From: Burkholderiaceae bacterium
GTDB taxonomy: Bacteria; Pseudomonadota; Gammaproteobacteria; Burkholderiales; Burkholderiaceae
Direction of reading: 5' to 3'
Assembly: GCA_030151165.1 (NCBI GenBank)
Contig: JASLEM010000525.1
Location: 1-10,266, forward strand
Length of the DNA: 10,266 nucleotides
The translations under genes and the position numbers were made by a program. Positions 1 through 6,622 of the stretch are shown here, in pieces (the first letter of the stretch is position 1; every line of letters starts with the position of its first letter). The notes under the pieces are model-generated. The model saw only the letters and a list, made by a program, of their open reading frames with translations. It had not been told where the DNA came from and made no database searches.

Positions 1-2
1 TC

Positions 3-305
3 GCGTCGCCCATCACTGCGGCGATGATGGCGGTGGTCGACGCCGCCGCCGCCGAGGCGCGCGCGCTGCTCGACCCGGCGATCGTCGTCGACCGCGGCAC
101 CAGCGTGCAGGCCACCGAGCTCGCCCACGCGCTCGCGCTGCGTGGCCGCCTGCGCCTGGCCGCCGGCGACCGCGCCGGGGCGCGCACCGACCTCGCCGAG
201 GCCGCGACGCGGCTCGGCGAGTTGCGCATCCCCGAGCCCGATGCGCTCGCGGCGACGCAGCGCGACCTGAAAAGCCTGGACGCCGCGGACGCGCGCCACG
301 CGTGA
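3..305 (+). CDS. C-terminal fragment of a TPR-like protein (5' end outside window)
   Basis: The reading frame is open from the left edge to the TGA at 303-305, so only about the last 100 residues are present. The visible part is Ala/Leu/Arg-rich and helical. The stretch AHALALRGRLRLAAGDRAGA followed by RTDLAEAATRL has the A-x-x-x-G spacing of a tetratricopeptide-type helix hairpin. Such C-terminal TPR tails are common in bacterial Ser/Thr protein kinases and in large sensor or transcription-activator proteins, but nothing here decides between these. An internal ATG at 24 could be taken for a start; the frame continues upstream of it and no ribosome binding site precedes it, so I treat the gene as partial. 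It ends 18 bases from the stop of the convergent outer-membrane gene. Confidence 0.55.
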   Translation, partial: ASPITAAMMAVVDAAAAEARALLDPAIVVDRGTSVQATELAHALALRGRLRLAAGDRAGARTDLAEAATRLGELRIPEPDALAATQRDLKSLDAADARHA

Positions 306-310
306 CGCGG

Positions 311-320
311 GCGCCGGCGC
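311..320. terminator. Small palindrome between convergent stop codons
   Basis: The 18 bases between the two convergent stop codons hold the perfect palindrome GCGCCGGCGC. It could fold as a short hairpin in either transcript, but it has almost no loop and no T-run. This is a weak terminator candidate. Confidence 0.2.
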
Positions 321-323
321 GGG

Positions 324-1112
324 CTACAGCGCGAACCGGTACGTCAAGCCCGCCATCCACTGCCGGTTCACCGGCTGCGCATGCACGCTGAGCTGGTAGC
401 CGACGTCGAGGTCGAGCCCCGGCCACGCCGTCCAGATCAGGCCGCCGAGCACCGAGCCCACCGCGCCGCTGCGGTTGGACGCCGGGTTCTGGTCGATCTC
501 GCTGTCGACGGTGACGATGAAGCGCTCGTTGACCGCCTGCATCACCGCGGCCGAGGCGTGCGCGACGGTCGCGCGGGCGCCCGGCGCGGCGGTGTCGCGC
601 GGCGTGTGCGCGACGCCGAGGTTGAAGTGCGCGGTGGTGGGCGCGCTGTCCCAGGTCGCGACGAGCAGCGCGTGCTCCGACACCTCGCCCTTGGGCAGGC
701 CGAGCCCGTGCTGGCTGGTCGGCGCGGCCACGCCCGCGCGCACCGCGAGCGACCAGGGGTCGACGCCCCAGAAGCGCCATTTGGCGTCGAGGTTGGTGTC
801 GCCCAGCCCGCTCGCGCCCGCCTGCCCCGGCGCCTGCAGCGACACCCACGACGGCTGCACGATCGCGTCGAACGTCGGCGCGAGGCCGACCGAGACCTGC
901 GGCTGGTAGGTGAAAAGACGCGTGGCGCCGGCCTTCGCGCGCTGGAAGCCGTTCTCGATCTCGACGTTGCCCGCGCCCTGCGTGCCGGTGTCCTCGGTCT
1001 GCAGCGGGTGGGCGGCACGGGCGGCGGGCGACAGCGCGAACAGCGCGGCCAGGGCGAGCGGCGGCAGGAGCGGCGACAGGAGCGGTCGAAGGATCACGGC
1101 GGGACTTTTCAT
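324..1112 (-). CDS. Outer-membrane beta-barrel channel, MetA/phenol-degradation transporter family
   Basis: A 262-residue exported protein. Residues 1-33 form a Sec signal peptide with a proline/leucine-rich core, ending ARA before AHPLQTEDTGTQGAGN. This mature N-terminus (H-P-L-x-T-E-D-T-G-T-Q-G) is the hallmark of the family called 'MetA-pathway of phenol degradation' (PF13557), which are predicted outer-membrane channels. The rest alternates polar and hydrophobic residues as in beta-strands, and the chain ends in YRFAL, close to the usual aromatic barrel terminus. The natural substrate cannot be read from the sequence; despite the family name most members are not linked to phenol breakdown. 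I chose the ATG at 1110-1112 because the signal peptide starts there. An in-frame ATG at 1128-1130 adds six residues, and neither has a clear ribosome binding site. The gene is divergent from pstS across 118 bases. Confidence 0.75.
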   Translation of the reverse strand: MKSPAVILRPLLSPLLPPLALAALFALSPAARAAHPLQTEDTGTQGAGNVEIENGFQRAKAGATRLFTYQPQVSVGLAPTFDAIVQPSWVSLQAPGQAGASGLGDTNLDAKWRFWGVDPWSLAVRAGVAAPTSQHGLGLPKGEVSEHALLVATWDSAPTTAHFNLGVAHTPRDTAAPGARATVAHASAAVMQAVNERFIVTVDSEIDQNPASNRSGAVGSVLGGLIWTAWPGLDLDVGYQLSVHAQPVNRQWMAGLTYRFAL

Positions 1113-1142
1113 GGCGGGCGCGAGCAGCATGCGGGCGGCCGA

Positions 1143-1165
1143 TGACAGGGCCGTGTCGGCTGTCA
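1143..1165. promoter_or_regulatory. Inverted repeat TGACAG-N11-CTGTCA in divergent promoter region
   Basis: The 118 bases between the divergent outer-membrane gene and pstS hold a perfect 6-base inverted repeat, TGACAG (1143-1148) and CTGTCA (1160-1165), separated by 11 bases. Read outward, the minus-strand arm is CTGTCAT and the plus-strand arm is CTGTCAC; both match the PhoB half-site CTGTCAT closely. In a classical Pho box the half-sites are direct repeats every 11 bases, not inverted ones. A weaker direct-repeat candidate, TTGTCGG-N4-CTGAACG, starts at 1193, closer to pstS. An operator for one or both genes is plausible but unproven. Confidence 0.3.
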
Positions 1166-1230
1166 CACCGCCGCCACGCGCGGGCGGGACACTTGTCGGT
1201 TCGCTGAACGACGCCCGCCCCGCGCCCCGC

Positions 1231-2250
1231 ATGAAGACCTCGATCGCCCTGCCCCTCGGCCGCCTGCTGGCCACGCTGGCCCTCGCGGGCGTCGCCGCGA
1301 CCGCCGCGCGCGCCGACACGCTGCGCGGCGCCGGCGCGACGTTCTCCGCGCCGGTCTACGAGGCCTGGGCCGAGGCGTACGCACAGTCGACGGGCACGCA
1401 CGTGCGCTACGACCCGATCGGCTCGGGACTGGGCGTGGAGCTCGTCTCGCGGTCGCAGGTCGACTTCGGCGCCTCCGACGCCCCGCTGCCCGCCGACCGG
1501 CTCGCCGCCGCCGGCCTGCTGCAGTTCCCGGCGGTGATCGGCGCGGTGGTGCCGGTCGTCAATATCGCGGGGATCGCGCGCGGCCAGCTGCACCTGGACG
1601 CCGCGACGCTCAGCGCGATCTACCGCGGCCGCATCACGAACTGGCGCGACCCGGCGATCGCCGCGCTCAATCCCGAGCTCGCGCTGCCCGACGCGCGCAT
1701 CACCGTCGTCCACCGCGCCGACGCGTCCGGCACGACCTACCTGTGGAGCCGCTGGCTGTCGGAGTCGGACGCCGAGTGGAAGCAGTCGCTCGGCACCGGC
1801 ACGACGCTCGCGTGGCCGGTGGGCACGGAAGGCCTCGGCAACGAAGGCGTGGCGTCGCTGGTGCAGCGCACGCGCGCGGCGATCGGCTACGTCGCATTCG
1901 CGTACGCGCGCCGGCACGGGCTCAGCGACGTCGCCCTGCCCGCGCACGACGGCGCGGTCGTGCGCGCGACCCACGCGAGCTTCGCGGCCGCGGTCGCCGC
2001 CGCGCGCTGGCGCACGCCGGCCGATCTCGAACAAGGGCTCACCAACGAGCCCGGCGCGAGCAGCTGGCCGATCGTCGGCGCGAGCTTCGTGCTGCTGCCC
2101 GCCGCCGGCCCGGCACGCGACGCGTTCGCGTTCTTCGACTGGGCGATGAACTCGGGCGCGCGCGTCGCGAGCGACCTCGACTACGTGCCGTTGCCGGCGG
2201 ACGCCGTCAAGCTCGTCGAGCAGGCCGTCCAGCCGCGGCTCGCGCGCTGA
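1231..2250 (+). CDS. pstS: Periplasmic phosphate-binding protein PstS (orphan)
   Basis: A 339-residue protein of usual PstS length. It binds orthophosphate in the periplasm and normally delivers it to the PstCAB ABC importer. Residues 1-28 are a signal peptide ending AARA. The PstS blocks are in order: GAGATFSAP (33-41, phosphate-contacting Thr37/Phe38), YDPIGSGLG (60-68, Ser65), VDFGASDAPL (77-86, Asp83), YRGRITNWRDP (131-141) and HRADASGTT (161-169, Arg162, Ser166, Gly167, Thr168). All ligand positions known from E. coli PstS are thus kept. The start is the ATG directly before the signal peptide; the frame is open far upstream, but that part is only the complement of the divergent gene. No pstC, pstA, pstB or phoU follows: the next gene points the other way. 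The Pho-like repeat at 1143-1165 could place it under phosphate control. It could also be a high-affinity paralogue or a phosphate sensor. Confidence 0.88.
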   Translation: MKTSIALPLGRLLATLALAGVAATAARADTLRGAGATFSAPVYEAWAEAYAQSTGTHVRYDPIGSGLGVELVSRSQVDFGASDAPLPADRLAAAGLLQFPAVIGAVVPVVNIAGIARGQLHLDAATLSAIYRGRITNWRDPAIAALNPELALPDARITVVHRADASGTTYLWSRWLSESDAEWKQSLGTGTTLAWPVGTEGLGNEGVASLVQRTRAAIGYVAFAYARRHGLSDVALPAHDGAVVRATHASFAAAVAAARWRTPADLEQGLTNEPGASSWPIVGASFVLLPAAGPARDAFAFFDWAMNSGARVASDLDYVPLPADAVKLVEQAVQPRLAR

Positions 2251-2251
2251 C

Positions 2252-2278
2252 GCGGGCGCGCGTCACGCACGCGCCCGC
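2252..2278. terminator. Hairpin between convergent pstS and acyl-CoA synthetase
   Basis: GCGGGCGCG (2252-2260) and CGCGCCCGC (2270-2278) form a perfect 9-bp stem with a 9-base loop, starting two bases after the pstS stop and ending eight bases before the stop of the convergent gene. It can serve both transcripts. There is no T-run on either side, so it would act as a pause or RNA-stabilising element or with Rho. Confidence 0.5.
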
Positions 2279-2286
2279 ACGCGAGG

Positions 2287-3957
<1,671 letters not shown>

Positions 3958-4041
3958 CGTCGTCTCCGTCTCGCGCTCCTCTCTGGCGCGGAGAAGCTGC
4001 TCGCGGATGATGATGCCTCAACCGAACGCGAAACTGACGCC

Positions 4042-4055
4042 GGCCGCCCGCGGCC
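4042..4055 (-). terminator. Palindrome directly after the PagL-like stop codon
   Basis: GGCCGC-CC-GCGGCC lies immediately beyond the stop codon at 4056-4058 and can form a compact hairpin at the 3' end of that transcript. It has no clear T-run on the minus strand, so termination here is uncertain, and the downstream acyl-CoA synthetase may be reached by read-through. Confidence 0.3.
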
Positions 4056-4661
4056 TCAGAACCAGTGCATGTAGCGAAGCTGCACCCAGTTCTGCCCGGG
4101 GTTCGGATGCTTGTAGCCGCCGTTCGAGTAGTGCTCGGCGCGCAGCTCGATCTCCTCGGCGCCGTCGTCGCCGAACTTGCGGCCGATGCCGAGGTGGTCG
4201 CCGAAGTTGTACTCGCTGCCGAAGACGCGCTTCTCGCTCCGGTAGCGCGGGAAGATGGCGTCGGCGCCGATGCCGATCTCGCCGTACCAGTGCTCCCACC
4301 ACGACGGCGCGTAGCGGATCACCGGCGTGATGCCGATCTGGGTGGAGCACGCCTCGAGGTCGCCGCCGGCGTGCTTGCGGCAGGTCCACTCGCCGACCGA
4401 GAGCTCGAGGTAGCCGCTCGCGTTGCCCGCGCCCCATTTCGACGGCTGCAGCCACGTGACGGCCGTGCCGACCACCACGGAGTAGCTGTCGTCCGCCTTG
4501 CCGCCCTCGACGAAGACGCCGTAGGGCGAGACCAGCTCCTTCGCGCCGGCGGCCGAAGGCGCCAGCGCGGCGAGCGACGCGATGGCCACGAGGGCGGACG
4601 CGAGGCGCGGACGGGCCTTCGAGGCCGCGGGGAATGTCCTGTCATGACGAATGAAGCCCAA
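4056..4661 (-). CDS. pagL: PagL-like lipid A 3-O-deacylase (acyloxyacyl hydrolase family), TTG start
   Basis: A 201-residue outer-membrane protein of PagL family size (PF09411); the family removes the 3-O-linked acyl chain of lipid A. Residues 1-40 form a signal peptide ending SAAGA before KELVS. The diagnostic active-site segment near the C-terminus reads EHYSNGGYKHPNPGQNW: His177 and Ser179 match the His-x-Ser of the catalytic triad, and Asn187 matches the conserved oxyanion-hole region. The expected catalytic Glu, 14 residues after the His in Pseudomonas PagL, is Asn191 here (Gln190 just before it), so activity is doubtful. The chain ends in Phe, as needed for BAM-mediated barrel insertion. 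No ATG occurs in this frame before the signal peptide; TTG at 4659-4661 has a strong GAGGAGA eight bases upstream and gives a normal basic N-terminus. Cys94 and Cys105 could form a disulfide. It lies 98 bases downstream of tatD on the same strand. Confidence 0.8.
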   Translation of the reverse strand: MGFIRHDRTFPAASKARPRLASALVAIASLAALAPSAAGAKELVSPYGVFVEGGKADDSYSVVVGTAVTWLQPSKWGAGNASGYLELSVGEWTCRKHAGGDLEACSTQIGITPVIRYAPSWWEHWYGEIGIGADAIFPRYRSEKRVFGSEYNFGDHLGIGRKFGDDGAEEIELRAEHYSNGGYKHPNPGQNWVQLRYMHWF

Positions 4662-4668
4662 GATCAGC

Positions 4669-4675
4669 TCTCCTC
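4669..4675 (-). promoter_or_regulatory. Ribosome binding site that decides the TTG start of the PagL-like gene
   Basis: GAGGAGA on the minus strand lies eight bases before the TTG at 4661. It is among the strongest Shine-Dalgarno sequences in the window, and no ATG in the right frame competes with it. An ATG at 4643-4645 is in another frame that encodes only arginine/proline-rich shadow sequence. Confidence 0.7.
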
Positions 4676-4683
4676 GCTGCGTC

Positions 4684-4706
4684 TTCCCGCGCCCGATTGG
4701 CGGGAA
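4684..4706 (-). repeat. Inverted repeat between tatD and the PagL-like gene
   Basis: TTCCCGC (4684-4690) and GCGGGAA (4700-4706) form a 7-bp stem with a 9-base loop, in the 98-base gap upstream of the PagL-like ribosome binding site. It could be a tatD terminator without a T-run, a leader structure or an operator. Nothing in the sequence decides this. Confidence 0.3.
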
Positions 4707-4759
4707 CCGACAAGGCGCTGCGTCGGCAAATCTCGTACCCAGCGCGCGACGACGCGCCT

Positions 4760-5542
4760 TCAGGCCGGCAGCTTGAACAGCCGCACGCTGTTGGCCGTGG
4801 CGCGCGCCGCGAGCGTGGCCGCGTCGACGCCCTTCAGCGCCGCCACCGCCTGCGCGACGAAGGGCAGCAGCGCGGGCTCGTTGTACGGCCGCGTCTTGCC
4901 GGCGTTCTTCGGGCGCAGGTAGGGCGCGTCGGTCTCGAGGTGCAGGCGATCGAGCGGAATCACGCGCATCGCGTCGCGCAGGTCGGCGCCGCGCGCGGGG
5001 TCGGTGACCCAGCCGGTGATGCCGATGTCGAAGCCCAGCGCGAGGCAGGCCTCGGCCTCGGCGGCCGTGCTCGTGAAGCAGTGGACGACGCCGTGCGCGC
5101 CGGCCTGCGCGGCCTCGCGCAGCATCGCGTGGAAGTCGTCGAACGCGTCGCGGCAGTGCAGGAACAGCGGCTTGCCGGTGCGCACGCTCGCCGCGATCTG
5201 CGCCTCGAACGCGACGCGCTGCGCCGCCTTCGGCGAGAACATGCGGTTGTAGTCGAGGCCGCATTCGCCGACCGCCACGACGCGCTCGTCGGCCCACAGC
5301 GGCTCGAAGTCCGCGGCGGTCGACACGCTCCATTCGCTGGCGGTGTGCGGATGCATGCCCGCCGTCGACCACACCCGCGCATGATGGCGCGCGAACGCGA
5401 GCTCCGTGCGGCTCGCCTCGAGCGAGGTGCCGGTGGCGAGGATGCCGGTGACGCCGGCCGCCGCCGCGCGCGCGACGAGCTCCGCGCCGACGTCGCGCAG
5501 CTGCGAGGAATGGAAGTTGACGCCGATGTCGATCAGTTGCAT
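4760..5542 (-). CDS. tatD: TatD-type metal-dependent DNase
   Basis: A 260-residue TIM-barrel hydrolase matching E. coli TatD along its whole length. TatD proteins are Mg-dependent 3'-5' exonucleases acting on DNA (and RNA) and are linked to DNA repair after oxidative damage. The motifs in order are DIGVNFHSSQ (5-14), STAGMHPH (59-66), GECGLDYNR (92-100, metal ligand Glu93), LHCRD (128-132, His129), VHCFTS (153-158, His154), GITGWVTDP (174-182) and ETDAPYL (203-209, Asp205). The DIGVN start, in place of the HxH found in YcfH/YjjV paralogues, points to TatD itself. The start ATG has no Shine-Dalgarno sequence, and an AATAAT box sits so close that the mRNA may be leaderless. No tatABC genes lie near it, as usual for scattered tatD homologues. 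It is divergent from the ParBc_2 gene and upstream of the PagL-like gene. Confidence 0.92.
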   Translation of the reverse strand: MQLIDIGVNFHSSQLRDVGAELVARAAAAGVTGILATGTSLEASRTELAFARHHARVWSTAGMHPHTASEWSVSTAADFEPLWADERVVAVGECGLDYNRMFSPKAAQRVAFEAQIAASVRTGKPLFLHCRDAFDDFHAMLREAAQAGAHGVVHCFTSTAAEAEACLALGFDIGITGWVTDPARGADLRDAMRVIPLDRLHLETDAPYLRPKNAGKTRPYNEPALLPFVAQAVAALKGVDAATLAARATANSVRLFKLPA

Positions 5543-5548
5543 GGCCGG

Positions 5549-5554
5549 ATTATT
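5549..5554 (-). promoter_or_regulatory. Possible -10 box placing tatD transcription start at its ATG
   Basis: On the minus strand AATAAT (five of six matches to TATAAT) ends six bases before the tatD ATG, in otherwise GC-rich DNA. A transcript from it would begin at or next to the A of the start codon. No good -35 box lies 16-18 bases further upstream, so this is weak. Confidence 0.25.
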
Positions 5555-5619
5555 GCGTCCCGCCTGCGTTCAGGTCGCGCATGCATACTCGTCCGCTGCC
5601 TCCACGACGAACGAACGCC

Positions 5620-6300
5620 ATGCACCCTGCCGCGCACCACCACCTGGTCGAAGTCGAGATCCTCGCGTTGCGCCCGACGCAGATGACCGCGGGCTTCGCC
5701 GAGGTCGCGCTCAAGCGGGCGGAGTGGGCGCGGCTCGCGAAGAAGGAACGCCGCGCGCTGCTCGCGTCGCACTGGTTCCCGTCGGTGCTCGGGCCGCGCG
5801 GGCGCCACTACGTCGTCGACCACCACCACCTGGGGCTCGCGCTGCACCAGGAAGGCGTGGCGCGCGTCAACACGATGGTGCTGGACGACCTGTCGTACCT
5901 GACGCCGACGATCTTCTGGCGCGTGATGGAGCTCAACGGCTGGGTGCATCCGTTCGACGCGAACGGCGAGCGCCGGCCGTATGCCGACCTGCCGGGCTCG
6001 ATCCCGGAGCTCGTCGACGACGCCTACCGCAGCCTCGCCGGCTTCCTGCGCAGCGCCGGCGGCTACGCGAAGGACACCTCGCCGTTCGCCGAGTTCCTGT
6101 GGGCCGACTACCTGCGCCAGCACATTCCGCGCGCGAAGATCCGCAAGGAGATGGACGTCGCCGTCGACGAGGCGCTGGGCCTCGCGCGCAGCCCGCTCGC
6201 GCGCTACCTGCCGGGATGGGCGGGCGCGGTGGACGCGCCGGCCGCGAAGATCGCGAAGACCGCGGCCCCGCGCGCCGGCCGGAGCGCCGGGCGGCGATGA
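5620..6300 (+). CDS. ParBc_2-domain protein (putative ParB-like nuclease family)
   Basis: A 226-residue cytoplasmic protein. Residues about 10-190 match the ParBc_2 family (PF08857), a set of proteins named for distant similarity to the ParB N-terminal domain; their real function is unknown. Recognisable blocks are ALRPTQMTAGFAEVALKR (16-33), the histidine cluster RHYVVDHHHLGLAL (62-75), LNGWVHPFD (105-113) and KDTSPFAEFLWADYLR (151-166). A low-complexity Ala/Lys/Arg tail follows from about residue 205. There is no helix-turn-helix DNA-binding domain as in real chromosome-partitioning ParB, so that name would mislead. An in-frame ATG at 5581 adds 13 residues; I prefer 5620 because homology begins soon after, but neither start has a good ribosome binding site. 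Its TGA overlaps the ATG of the SulP stub (ATGA), suggesting translational coupling in an ancestral two-gene operon. Confidence 0.8.
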   Translation: MHPAAHHHLVEVEILALRPTQMTAGFAEVALKRAEWARLAKKERRALLASHWFPSVLGPRGRHYVVDHHHLGLALHQEGVARVNTMVLDDLSYLTPTIFWRVMELNGWVHPFDANGERRPYADLPGSIPELVDDAYRSLAGFLRSAGGYAKDTSPFAEFLWADYLRQHIPRAKIRKEMDVAVDEALGLARSPLARYLPGWAGAVDAPAAKIAKTAAPRAGRSAGRR

Positions 6301-6446
6301 ACGACGGCGATACATCACCCCGTATCGGCAGCCTGCCCGCGGACCTGGTCGTCGGCGTCTCGACGGCCGGCCTGCTGCTGCCGGAGGCGGTCGCGTACCC
6401 GGGCATCGCGGGCCTGCCGCCGCAGGCCGGCGTGCTGGCGCGCTGA
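6297..6446 (+). pseudogene. N-terminal stub of a SulP-family anion transporter
   Basis: Forty-nine codons starting at an ATGA overlap with the ParBc_2 gene. Residues 16-48 (from DLVVGVSTAGLLLPEAVAYP through GIAGLPPQAGVLA) match the first membrane segment of SulP (SLC26-type) sulfate/anion permeases, whose consensus is D-x-x-A-G-x-x-V-x-x-x-x-x-P-x-x-x-A-Y-x-x-x-A-G-L-P-P. A full SulP protein has about 500-570 residues and 10-14 membrane segments plus, often, a STAS domain. Here the frame ends in a TGA directly after this segment, and none of the three forward frames beyond it continues the family. The transporter therefore seems lost by deletion, leaving only its first 10 %. A functional single-span peptide cannot be excluded but is less likely. 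Confidence 0.7.
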
Positions 6447-6521
6447 GCCCGCGTCGCGCGTCGTCCGCGCACTGCGGTTTCCCTATATGCCGGCCGTATC
6501 GGGATCGCGCGTTTCGGCTAT

Positions 6522-6551
6522 TTGACGCTGCGCCGCGTGCGACCTTAGTCT
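6522..6551 (+). promoter_or_regulatory. Candidate sigma-70 promoter of the PEP-CTERM gene
   Basis: TTGACG (6522-6527, five of six matches to TTGACA) and TAGTCT (6546-6551, matching the key first, second and sixth positions of TATAAT) are separated by 18 bases. This lies in a locally less GC-rich patch 70-100 bases before the start codon. No sigma-54 -24/-12 element, which drives some PEP-CTERM genes, was seen in the 176-base gap. Confidence 0.4.
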
Positions 6552-6622
6552 CCGCCTCACCGCGAAACGACCGGCCCCGATGCCGGCGTTCGCGGGGAGT
6601 CCACAACGACATGGAGACAACA

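Noticed and set aside
13..2034. A long open frame on the minus strand across the first 2 kb
   Set aside because: It runs through the complement of pstS and other genes, has the Arg/Ala/Gly-rich composition typical of out-of-frame high-GC DNA, and shows no domain. In very GC-rich DNA stop codons are rare, so long empty frames are expected.
6447..6622. Continuation of the SulP gene in another frame (simple frameshift)
   Set aside because: The three forward translations after 6446 show no SulP-like membrane segments, so loss by deletion fits better than a frameshift or sequencing error.
6447..6622. Sigma-54 promoter before the PEP-CTERM gene
   Set aside because: Some PEP-CTERM genes are controlled by PrsK/PrsR and sigma-54, but no TGGCAC-N5-TTGC-type element was seen; the TTGACG/TAGTCT pair is the better candidate.
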